Positions 55,903 to 64,000 of a stretch of DNA of 64,000 nt are shown in pieces. The notes beneath the pieces were generated by a model. It was not told where the DNA came from. It was given only the letters and a program-made list of their open reading frames with translations, and did not search any database. Origin of the DNA: CAVORB01 sp963736235 (lineage in GTDB: Bacteria > Pseudomonadota > Gammaproteobacteria > Chromatiales > Chromatiaceae); NCBI GenBank assembly GCA_963736235.1, contig CAVTOR010000031.1, forward strand, positions 806,001 through 870,000, in the 5' to 3' direction. Every line of letters begins with the position of its first letter. The stretch's first letter is position 1. Made by a program: the position numbers and the translations under genes.

Positions 55903-58900
55903 TCAGTGCCCGACCACCAGCGCCGGGTCTCCCAGCAGAACCATGGCGAGGATGTCGTCGCGGAACGAATCCGATTGCGCGACCGCCTCGCGCTGCGCGC
56001 GCAGCAAGCGCGTCTCCCAGGGCGATGGGTCCCTGCGACAAGGCATCGAAGAAGCGCTTCCCGATCGCATCGTGCGCCGCCAGGCTGGTCAGCGAAGAGG
56101 ACCCGATCAGGGACGCCGCGCCCTTGCCCTCGGTCAACAGTAGGGAATGGGCCATGGTCTCGATCGTGATGGCGACGAAATAGCTGTTCCAGCATCCCCA
56201 CTGGGTGACGACGAAGGTTGGACTCCCGAACGGCAGGCTCGCGATGTCGGTGCGGTGGAACAGAGGGCCGAAGTCCCAATAGTCGTAGTCGCTGTGCCCC
56301 AGATAGCTGACCAGCGAGTGCCCGCCCTGCAGCTGGTCCAGCAGGTCCGCCCTGGCATCCGCTATCGCCAGACCATCCTCGACATAGTCGTCCACCGCGA
56401 GATCGGCGAGCTCCCAGCCGCTGTCCGCGAGCACCTGGCTCATGGCCTCGTGCTGCGCGGCGAAACCATTGCCCGAATCGGAGCGCCCGGTGACGAACAG
56501 CCCCGACCTCGCCCCGCTGTAGGCGGTCAGCTTGGCGACCAGGGCCTCGAGCTCGGGGATGGTGCGCGCGATCAGCCGACCGGCCGGGATATCCGGCAGG
56601 CCGTCGGCGTCCAGGTCACCATAGGGGACGTCGGTGGGGGCGAAATTGATCAGGTCGCCCACCTTCGCGTAGCGGGTGGGCACGAGGGTCAGCGCCTCCG
56701 CGCCCCTGATGTTGAAGTAATCGGGGGTATCGCCACCCGACGAGCAGCAGGTAGCGCAACCGGCTGGAGCGCCGTTCGGCGCTGTTGCGGATGAAGGCCT
56801 GGAGCGCGTCCGCGTCCCGCTGGTGGTCCGAATAGGCGGCATAGATGGCGTCGGTGGTCACGACCTCGGTGGTCAGGCCGCGGGATTCCTGCAGCGCCAC
56901 CAGCGCCCCCAGGGAATCGGCGAACAGCGGATGGGTGATGATCAGATACTCAGTGCGCCAGCTCGCCCGCGCCGTCCGCTCCGGCACCCCCGGCTCGATG
57001 GCCGGCTGGTGAGCCGCGCCCATGTCCGCCAGCCAGTAGCGCACGGCCAGGTTGCGCCGCGACGGCAGCGTCACCTGGCAGCCCGTGGCGGTCTGCTCGG
57101 TCGCCAGTCCGGTCAGCCGGTAGGGCCGGTTGCCGTGCTGCCCCCAGAGATGGAGCCCGGCGCAGTCCGCGAACCCGTCGACCGCCATGGCGGCCCCGCC
57201 CGCCGGCAGCTCGCCGGTCCAGGTGCCGTCCCGCGCCAGGGCGAAGGCTGGATAGGAGAGCGCGAAGCCGTCGAGGCCGACGAAGTCGAACGCGTGCCCG
57301 GGTGATATCGAAGGGCAGGGAGACGACCAGCTCGTTGCCCGCCGCCCGCAGGATGCCGGGGTCCAGATCCACGGCGATGCGGTCGAGCACCAGCCCGTCG
57401 AACCGGGTATCGGCGATCTCGACGCCGTTCAGAGACACGACCGCGTGGTGGTCATCCGCGCCCGGCAGGTCGCTGAGCCCCCACAGGTCGATGGTGAGCG
57501 CGGCGCCGGTCGCCGCCGCTGCATCGAGGTCCGGCAGGTCGAAGGTACGCGCGAGCTGACTCGGCTTGCCGATGGCCCTGACCAGACCGTCGTACCACGG
57601 GATCGACCCCACCGGGGCGCTCGCGCTGTAGCGGTTGTCCGGATAGGCGCGGTAGCTGGCGGTGTAGGTCCGCGCCACATCCCCGCGGGCGCTCGGCGCG
57701 AGCTCGCGCGCGTCGGCCACCTTGCTGCCGTCGCTGGTCAGGACGTACAGATTGGCGTCGCTGTACAGGGTCAGCTCGACCTCGCCGACGAACTCGATGG
57801 CGTCGCCCGCGTCGAAGATCTCGTTGCCGTTCGCGTCGTCGACGTAGCGGCTCACCGCGCGGCCGTTGTCGGCGATGCCGATCGCGGACACCGACTTCCC
57901 GGTCAGATCGACGCCCGCAGCAAGCAGATCGGCGTGGGTGACGCGCTGGATGCCGGGCCGGGTCACGGACAGCCGCGCGGCGTCCGCACCGGCACCGGCA
58001 CCGGCCGACAGTCTCCAGCGAAAACGCCGTCGCTAGCATGGGCGCGATCCCCGCCGGCGCCGCGTTCGCGGCGCGAATGGCGGCCAGGTCCACCCGTTGC
58101 ACCTCGGGGTCGGCCCCGTGCCGCCTGCCGACCTCGAACGGGCCGTGGCGCTGGGTCCGCCCGCGGATGTCGACGTCCTCGATCAGAATGCGGTCGGTGG
58201 TCACGGCGGGGAAGCGCGCGGAGTACGAGAGCGGCGCGTCGGCATCGACCGCCTGCGAGGGGATCAGGTCCGCGTTGAGCCGCTCCCAGCCGTCCCCCAG
58301 GTCGCCGAGCACGTGGAAGCCGGCGTTGGCCTGCTCCATGGTGGTGGTCCAGCCGACCACCAGGTCGCCGCCCTCCTGGCGCGGGTCGACGCTGGCGATG
58401 GTCACCGGCACCATGTCCGGATCCACGCAGAAGGTGACGTCGGTGAGCGCGATCTCCTGGAATGGATTGGTCGCACTCGACAGCGCGTTCCGGTAGGTGA
58501 GCGTGAAGCTGGTTGCGGCAGACCCCGTTCCCGTGCTCGCCGCCGCGCTGCAGGCGCTGTTGGTGCTCAGCCCGTCGCAGGGCGAGGCGCCCGTGTTGGC
58601 CTCCGGGGCGGTGACCGTCGAGGTGCCGCCGCCGGTTCCCGTCCAGCCAGCCCCGGGTGTCCAGGTACCAGCGGAAATCGTCGCCTGATCCTGATAGCTG
58701 ACGATGGTAAATCCGAAAATGGAGATCAGATAGCGATCGATGTCGTAAGCCGTGAGCTCGATGTTCTCGACGGGCAGGGGATCGCCGTTGGCGTTCTCGA
58801 AGGTGAGCCCGACGGTGATCTGCTCGCTGCTGGGATCGAAGGTGCCGCCGAGCGCCAGGTTTCCGGCGTCCAGCCCGGGCCGGCCACCGCCGGCGCCCGT

Positions 58901-59222
58901 TCCGGAGCCATTCCAGGTCCCGGTGTTGGTGATGCTGATTCCGACCGTGACGTCGCCCTGCGAGGCGGCGATGGTCGGCACTCCCCGAGTAGTTGGAGCC
59001 CGCGGTCAACGCCGGGCTAATGCTGTTCCAGTCCAGCGTCAGCTCCTCGGAGAAATCGCCGCTGCACTGGGCCCAGCTCGCGCCCGAGGCGGCGAGGGCG
59101 ATGGCCCCGGCCAGCCCTGGCAAGAGGCACCGACGGGTAAGGTATCGTGAGCCAGGGCCTGATCGCGAGACGCTGGTCCGACGAGAACGGATTTCGGTAA
59201 TGGGAGTCTTAATGGCGTTCAA
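55903..59222 (-). CDS. Secreted gingipain-like (peptidase C25) protein, several frameshifts
   Basis: About 1,100 residues after repair. TTG at 59222, preceded by AGAGGA, gives a basic N-region and a signal peptide ending 'AALAASGASWAQ'-like ('GAIALAASGASWAQ'). Two or more beta-rich, Gly/Thr/Asp-rich domains follow. The C-terminal third is a C25 peptidase: 'YLIITHPLFADSLGALVALQ', 'DLDADGLPDIPAGRLIAR', the His region 'SLVSYLGHSDYDYW' (near residue 976), the Cys region 'VVTQWGCWNSYFVA' (near 1010) and 'MVLLGDPALVVGH' at the end. Frame changes lie near 58980, 58010, 57300, 56735 and 56010. It is the second gene of the RiPP operon, 61 bases after the precursor. It could process or destroy the peptide, or be a co-secreted effector. 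Confidence 0.8.
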
Positions 59223-59283
59223 CCTTGGATTCCTCTGAGCCTGCGACTAGGGCGATATGCGTCAGGAACGGCGGGATGTTGGA

Positions 59284-59481
59284 TTACGCAGAACGGCGCA
59301 ATGAAGTGGCCGAGTCTCCTTGCTCATTGGACCCCCCCAACGTCACGCCCCGCAGGTCGCCAAGGTCCTGCAGACGGGGGGTGTGATAGGGCCGCTTCCC
59401 GTGGTGCCCCGGGTCCGCGCGGTCGCCTGGCGCATCGGCAGGAGGAGGGTTCGCTCCGTGGGACCGGATATCGGTGGTCAT
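59284..59481 (-). CDS. Lasso-type RiPP precursor peptide
   Basis: A 65-residue peptide. Residues 32-41, 'YHTPRLQDLG', match the lasso leader motif YxxPxLxxxG that is bound by the B1 recognition element. Thr47 stands at position -2, as lasso leaders require. The predicted core is residues 49-65, 'GGSNEQGDSATSLRRSA'. Gly1 and Asp8 of the core fit an eight-residue macrolactam ring, leaving a nine-residue tail with two Arg that could plug the ring. GAGGA lies ten bases before the ATG. A run of seven G spans the leader/core junction, so a single-base error there would change the core. Confidence 0.8.
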   Translation of the reverse strand: MTTDIRSHGANPPPADAPGDRADPGHHGKRPYHTPRLQDLGDLRGVTLGGSNEQGDSATSLRRSA

Positions 59482-59710
59482 GGGTAGGAAGTCCTCTACT
59501 TGTGGAAATCAACGGCCAGGCGCTTTTTCTTTACTCTGTCAAGGCTTCAGCCGACGGGACTCTGCCGCAAGCGTGCGGGCGGAATTGTACCGAACGCGTT
59601 CGCCGCTCGCACGTCATGCCGGGTTGCGTTTCTGTGCGCCAAGCAGCATCTTTGGGCAACGAGGGCCGGAGCTCCTTCTCCGGTGCTGAAAGCCGCTCAC
59701 GGATCCCGCC

Positions 59711-61236
59711 ATGAGTCTGCACGCCACCGAACCGACCGACTTCCACGACCCGGCGCTTTCCGCCGCCCGCGCTGGACTGGTCGCCGAGCTGAGGTCATTC
59801 CTGACGCCGGACTGCATCCTGGAGCACGAGGAGGAGGTCCGCCCCTACGAGTGCGACGGGCTGTCCGCCTACCGCCAGCTGCCGCTCTTGGTGACCCTGC
59901 CGCGCACCGTCGAGGAGGTGCAGCGCATCCTGCGCCTGTGCAGCCGACCGCGAGATCCCGGTGGTGGCCCGCGGCGCCGGCACCGGGCTCTCCGGCGGCG
60001 CGCTGCCGGTGACGAACGGCATCGTGCTCAGCCTGGCGCGCCTCAACCGGATCCTGGCCATGGACCCCGTCAACCGCACCGCGCGGGTCCAGCCCGGCGT
60101 GCGCAACCTGGCCATCTCCGAGGCCGCCGGCGTGCACGGGCTCTACTACGCCCCGGACCCGTCCTCCCAGATCGCCTGCACCATCGGCGGCAACGTGGCG
60201 GAGAACTCGGGCGGCGTGCACTGCCTCAAGTACGGGCTCACGGTGCACAACGTGCTGGCGCTCAAGCTGGTCACCATGGACGGCGAGCTGGTCGAGCTCG
60301 GCGGCGAGACCCTGGACTCCCCCGGCTACGACCTGCTGGCCTTGGCGATCGGCTCCGAGGGCATGCTGGGCGTCGTGGTCGAGGTCACGGTGCGCCTGCT
60401 GCCCGACCCCGGAGCGGGCGCAGGTGGTGCTGGCCGCCTACGACGACGTGGAGAAGGCGGGCACCGCGGTGGGCGACATCATCGCCGCCGGCATCATCCC
60501 GGCCGGGCTGGAGATGATGGACGGCCCGGCGATCCAGGCGGCGGAGGACTTCGTCCACGCCGGCTATCCCGACCGATGCCGCCGCCATCCTGCTGTGCGA
60601 GGTGGACGGCACCAACCAGGAGGTCTCGGAGCACATCGCCAAGGTGCGCGAGCTGCTGCTGGCGAGCGGCGCCACCGAGGTGCGCACTGCCAAGGACAAC
60701 CTGGAGCGCGCAGCGCTTCTGGCAGGGACGCAAGTCCGCCTTCCCGGCGGTCGGCCGCATCTCGCCGGACTACTACTGCATGGACGGCACCATCCCGCGG
60801 CGCAAGCTACCGGAGGTGCTGCGCCGCACCGCTGAGCTGTCCGAAGAATACGGACTGCCGGTGGCCAACGTCTTCCACGCCGGCGACGGCAACATGCATC
60901 CGCTGATCCTCTACAATGCCAACAACCCCGGCGAGCTGGAGCGCACCGAGGAGCTCGGCGGCAGGATCCTGGAGCTGTGCGTGGAGGTCGGCGGCACCAT
61001 CACCGGCGAGCACGGCGTCGGCATCGAGAAGATCCGCCAGATGTGCGTCCAGTTCGACAAGGCGGAGCTCGCCCAATTCAACGCCGTGAAACGCGCCTTC
61101 GACCCGAAGGGGCTGCTGAACCCGGGCAAGGGCGTCCCGACGCCGCGGCGCTGCTCGGAGTACCGGCAGCTGCCGGATCCCACAAGCATGACCACGCCGG
61201 CGCAGCCCACTGACCAGGCGCGGGACCGAGATCTGA
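59711..61236 (+). CDS. glcD: Glycolate oxidase FAD subunit GlcD (several frameshifts)
   Basis: GlcD is the FAD-binding catalytic subunit of glycolate oxidase, producing glyoxylate. It starts 'MSLHATEPTDFHDPALSAARAG'. The FAD-binding loop is 'VVARGAGTGLSGGALPVTNG'. Later features are 'CTIGGNVAENSGGVHCLKYG', 'NVFHAGDGNMHPLILYNANN' and 'EHGVGIEKIRQMC'. Breaks lie near 59950, 60412, 60573 and 60715. Another near 61228 must be removed to reach the stop at 61234-61236 just before ycgL; otherwise the frame runs into the next gene. The repaired length is about 505 residues. Confidence 0.9.
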
Positions 61237-61253
61237 GCCGCGCAGGAGCCGCA

Positions 61254-61532
61254 ATGACCGGCAGCCCCATCTGCTGGATCTACAAGAGCCCGGTCAAGGA
61301 CGAGATGTACCTTTACCTCGCCAAGGAGAGACGGAGTTCGACCCGTCCCCAGGCCCTTGCATGGCGCGTTTCGGCCAACCCGTGTTCGTCATGGAGCTGG
61401 CGCTGCACGGGGAAGAAAACTGGCTCGCGAGGACGTTGAACAAGGTCATGGAGAACCTGTCCGGACAGGGCTTCCACCTGCAGATGCCCCCGGTGCTGCA
61501 GCCGCGATCTCTACCACGGCAACGAGGATTGA
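61254..61532 (+). CDS. ycgL: YcgL domain protein (about three frameshifts)
   Basis: A small protein of about 92 residues after repair. The start 'MTGSPICWIYKSPVKDEMYLYLAKE' matches the YcgL family opening (C-x-IYKS-x-x-x-D-x-x-YLY). 'FDPVP..PLMARFGQPVFVMELAL' and 'TLNKVMENLSGQGFHLQMPP' complete it, ending 'DLYHGNED'. AGGAG precedes the ATG. Frame changes lie near 61330, 61345-61365 and 61490. YcgL is a conserved gammaproteobacterial protein of unclear role, usually next to minD or rnd. Here it sits inside the glycolate oxidase operon. Confidence 0.78.
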
Positions 61533-61540
61533 CCATTCCA

Positions 61541-62607
61541 GTGAGACGACGACAAGACCACCGAGCTCCGCGAGCGCGTACTGTCCGCCGCGGAGGCCGG
61601 GACACCGCTGAGCATCCAGGGCAGCGGCTCCAAGTCGTTCCTCGGCCGCGCGGCCACGGGAAACCACTGGACGTGACCGCCCATGCCGGGATCGTCAACT
61701 ACCAACCCAAGGAGCTGGTACGTCACCGCCCGTTGCGGCACCACCCTGGAGGAGGTCGAGGCGGCGCTCGCCGAGCAGGGCCAGATCTGCCCTTCGAGCC
61801 GCCCCACTTCGGACCGGGCGCCACCATCGGCGGCACCATCGCCTGCGGCCTTTCAGGGCCGGCACGGCCCTATCTCGGCGCGGCGCGGGACCTGGTGCTG
61901 GGAACCCGCGTGCTCAACGGCCGCGGCGAGGTCCTGCGCTTCGGCGGCGAGGTCATGAAGAACGTGGCCGGCTACGACGTCTCGCGACTGCATGACCGGG
62001 GCGCTCGGCACCCTGGGCCTGCTGCTGGACGTCAGCATCAAGGTGCTCCCGCTCCCGCGAGCAGCCGCACCGTCGGCCAGGAACGGACGCAGGGGGCAAG
62101 CCCTCGAGCTATGAACCGCTGGGCGGGCAAGCCGCTGCCGATCACCGCGACCTGCTTCGACGGAGAGCGGCTGTACGTGCGGCTCGCCGGCGCCGAGACG
62201 GCGGTCGCCCAGGCGGCGCGGGACATCGGCGGCGAGCCGCTGGAAGCACGCCGAGGCTTCTGGCGCGACAAGATCCGCGAGCAGGGCCACGGCTTCTTCG
62301 CCGGCGACGTAGCCCCTGTGGCGCCTGTCGGTTCCCCAGTCCGCGCCGCCGCTGGAGCTGCCCGGCAAGCAGCTCATCGAGTGGGGCGGCGCCCAGCGCT
62401 GGCTGCGCAGCGACGCAAGCGCCGAGACCATTCGCGCGGCGGCCAGCCGGGCGGGCGGTCATGCCGGCCTGTTCCGCGGCGGGGACCGTGCCGGCGAGGT
62501 CTTCCACCCCCTGCCGGACGCCCTGATGTCCCTGCACCGGAACCTCAAGCGGGCCTTCGATCCCAAGGGCATCCTCAACCCGGGCCGGATGTACGCGAGC
62601 GCTCTGA
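61541..62607 (+). CDS. glcE: Glycolate oxidase FAD-binding subunit GlcE (several frameshifts)
   Basis: GlcE is the second FAD-binding subunit. Fragments in three frames assemble as 'TTELRERVLSAAEAGTPLSI', 'QGSGSKSFLGRAATGKPLDV', 'TAHAGIVNYQPKEL', 'TARCGTTLEEVEAALAEQGQ', 'PFEPPHFGPGATIGGTIACG', 'GEVMKNVAGYDVSRL', 'MTGALGTLGLLLDVSIKVLP' and the end 'LKRAFDPKGILNPGRMYA'. The start is probably the GTG at 61541. About six frame changes are needed. The stop at 62605-62607 lies one base before the glcF start. The repaired size is about 350 residues, normal for GlcE. Confidence 0.86.
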
Positions 62608-62608
62608 C

Positions 62609-63830
62609 ATGCAGACCGAGATCCTGCCCGAGTTCCTGCGTACGCCCGAAGGCCGCGAGGCGGAGGAGATCCTGCGCGCCTGCGTGCACTGCGGCTTCTG
62701 CACCGCGACCTGTCCCACCTACCAGCTGCTGGGAGACGAGCTGGACGGCCCGCGGGGACGCATCTACCAGATCAAGCAGGTGCTGGAGGGCCATGAGCCC
62801 ACCCGCATCACCCAGCTGCACCTGGACCGCTGCCTCAGCTGCCGCTCGTGCGAGACCACCTGCCCGTCGGGCGTGCGCTATGGCCGGCTGGCCGACATCG
62901 GCCGCGGCCTGGTCGAGCAGAAGGTCCGCAGGCCGCTGGGAGAGCGTCTGCTGCGGCAGGCCCTGGCCAAGGTGGTCCCCTATCCCAGCGCTTTTCGGCC
63001 CCCTGGTCCAGCTGGGCAGCCTGGCCAAGCCGCTGCTGCCCGCCGCGCTCAAGGCCAAGGTGCCGAGCAAGCGTCCCGCCGGCGCCTGGCCGAAGCCCGC
63101 CGGCGGGCGGCGCATGATCGCGCTGGCGGGCTGCGTGCAGTCGGTCGCGACCCCGCTGACCAACGCGGCAGCGGCGCGGATCCTGCGCGCGGCTCGGCAT
63201 CGACCTGCGAGAAGTCCCGGCGCGGGCTGCTGCGGCGCCGCCGCCTACCACCTGGGCGCGCAGGAGGACGCGCTGAACGCCATGCGGCGCAATATCGACG
63301 CCTGGTGGCCGGAGATCGAGAGCGGCTGCGAGGCGATCCTGGTCAGCGCCAGCGGCTGCGGCGCGGTGGTCAAGGAATACGCGGAGATTCTCGCCCACGA
63401 CCCGGACTACGCGGAGAAGGCGAAGCGAGTCACGGCGCTCGCCCGCGACCCGGTCGAGGTCCTGGCGGGGGAAGACCTCACCGCGCTGGGCAGCCCCGGC
63501 AAGGGCCGCAAGGTCGCCTTCCACGCGCCCTGCAGCCTGCAGCACGGGCAGCAGCTCAAGAACCTGGTCGAGCCGATCCTTTCGCGCCTCGGCTTCGAGC
63601 TGACCGTGGTCCCGGACGCCCACCTCTGCTGCGGCTCCGCCGGGACCTACTCCATCACCCAGCCGGTGCTGGCGAAGCAGCTGCAGGCCAACAAGGTCGC
63701 GGCGCTGCAATCGGGACAGCCGGAGCTGATCGCCACCGCCAACATCGGCTGCCAGCTCCACATCGAGGCCGCGGCCGACAGGCCGGTGGTCCACTGGCTG
63801 GAGTTGCTGGACCCGGGGCCGGAGCAATGA
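62609..63830 (+). CDS. glcF: Glycolate oxidase iron-sulfur subunit GlcF (about three frameshifts)
   Basis: GlcF passes electrons from the flavin subunits to the quinone pool through two [4Fe-4S] clusters and CCG domains. The start is 'MQTEILPEFLRTPEGREAEE'. Cluster sites are 'CVHCGFCTATCPTYQLLG' and 'CLSCRSCETTCPSGVRYG'. CCG motifs appear as 'CCGAAAYHLGAQEDAL' and 'HLCCGSAGTYSITQPVLA'. Breaks lie near 62991 and twice near 63195-63230. The repaired length is about 406 residues. It ends 14 bases before the next dehydrogenase gene. Confidence 0.91.
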
Positions 63831-63844
63831 CAGGAGATCGCGCA

Positions 63845-64000
63845 ATGGCAGATGCAATCGGTTTCATCGGCCTCGGCATAATGGGCCGTCCCATGGCGCT
63901 GAACCTGAAGCAGGCGGGCCACAAGCTCTTCGTCAACGCCCGCAGGGCAGAGTCCATGGAGCCCCTGGCCGCCGCCGGCGCCATCACCTGCGCCAGCCCG
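63845..64000 (+). CDS. Beta-hydroxyacid dehydrogenase, probably tartronate semialdehyde reductase (partial)
   Basis: The first 52 residues are visible and the gene runs off the right edge. 'IGFIGLGIMGRPMALNLKQAGH' is the NAD(P)-binding fingerprint of 3-hydroxyisobutyrate/2-hydroxy-3-oxopropionate reductases, and 'LFVNARRAESMEPLAAAGA' follows the family pattern. AGGAG lies nine bases before the ATG. Position directly after glcDEF favours tartronate semialdehyde reductase (GarR/GlxR), which makes glycerate from the product of glyoxylate carboligase. The catalytic Lys is outside the window, so the substrate is inferred from context. Confidence 0.75.
   Translation, partial: MADAIGFIGLGIMGRPMALNLKQAGHKLFVNARRAESMEPLAAAGAITCASP

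Noticed and set aside
59514..59542. Promoter for the RiPP operon (TTGACA on the minus strand at 59537-59542)
   Set aside because: The -35 match is perfect, but the sequence 17 bases downstream (CTGGCC) is not a credible -10, so I do not call a promoter.
59531..59746. 71-codon minus-strand frame upstream of the lasso precursor, considered as a second precursor
   Set aside because: It lacks the YxxPxLxxxG leader motif and overlaps the start of glcD.
1..64000. tRNA, rRNA and CRISPR arrays
   Set aside because: I looked in the intergenic stretches on both strands and saw no cloverleaf-like sequence, rRNA signature or regularly spaced repeats; the only repeats found are the REP units near rayT.

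Overview
The window is GC-rich DNA from a gammaproteobacterium, most likely an autotrophic, Chromatiales-like lineage. The gene orders lptD-surA-pdxA, apaG-apaH, rsfS-nadD-holA-lptE-leuS and miaB-ybeZ-ybeY-corC are gammaproteobacterial. Phosphoribulokinase points to a Calvin-Benson cycle, and rnfABCDGE to sodium- or proton-driven ferredoxin reduction. The placement is inference; no rRNA, tRNA or RuBisCO gene is present.

Layout: 1-3.6 kb, lptD (partial), surA and pdxA. 3.6-5.6 kb, an insert of three minus-strand genes where rsmA would be expected. 5.9-7.7 kb, apaG, apaH and folA. 7.8-16.5 kb, a minus-strand run (WYL regulator, rsfS, nadD, proA, holA, lptE, leuS) ending at a divergent zinc-ribbon gene. 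16.5-22.2 kb, the glycine cleavage operon gcvT-gcvH-gcvPA-tpx-gcvPB-dgkA behind a sigma-70-like promoter, a tandem glycine riboswitch and an intrinsic terminator. 22.3-24.4 kb, moaB-moeA-moaD. 24.4-26.5 kb, two unrecognised membrane proteins. 26.6-38.5 kb, a sugar-kinase-like gene, a DASS transporter, dcd, a DUF1631 protein, apbC, metG, a REP/RAYT element and a broken histidine kinase. 39-44.3 kb, the rnf operon. 44.4-47.7 kb, a hybrid histidine kinase divergent from phosphoribulokinase. 47.7-53 kb, miaB-ybeZ-ybeY-corC with a DUF4124 protein and a secreted RNase T2. 53.1-59.5 kb, a lasso-peptide-like RiPP operon. 59.7-64 kb, glycolate oxidase glcDEF with ycgL inside it, then the start of a tartronate-semialdehyde-reductase-like gene.

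Several regions fit one theme, salvage of 2-phosphoglycolate carbon in a Calvin-cycle organism. GlcDEF would oxidise glycolate to glyoxylate, the glycine cleavage system would handle glycine made from it, and the last partial gene would serve the glycerate branch.

The most unusual locus is the RiPP operon. It has a 65-residue precursor with a lasso leader motif and a plausible 17-residue core, a secreted gingipain-like (C25) cysteine peptidase, an HprK-like kinase and a lasso-cyclase-like asparagine synthetase homologue. The usual leader-binding B1 and leader peptidase B2 genes are not in the window.

Many genes, including essential ones (leuS, metG, holA), carry one to more than ten single-base indels, nearly all apparent +1 insertions. 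I read these as uncorrected sequence errors and describe such genes as their repaired products. One histidine kinase also has an in-frame amber codon and runs into REP repeats, and may be truly broken.
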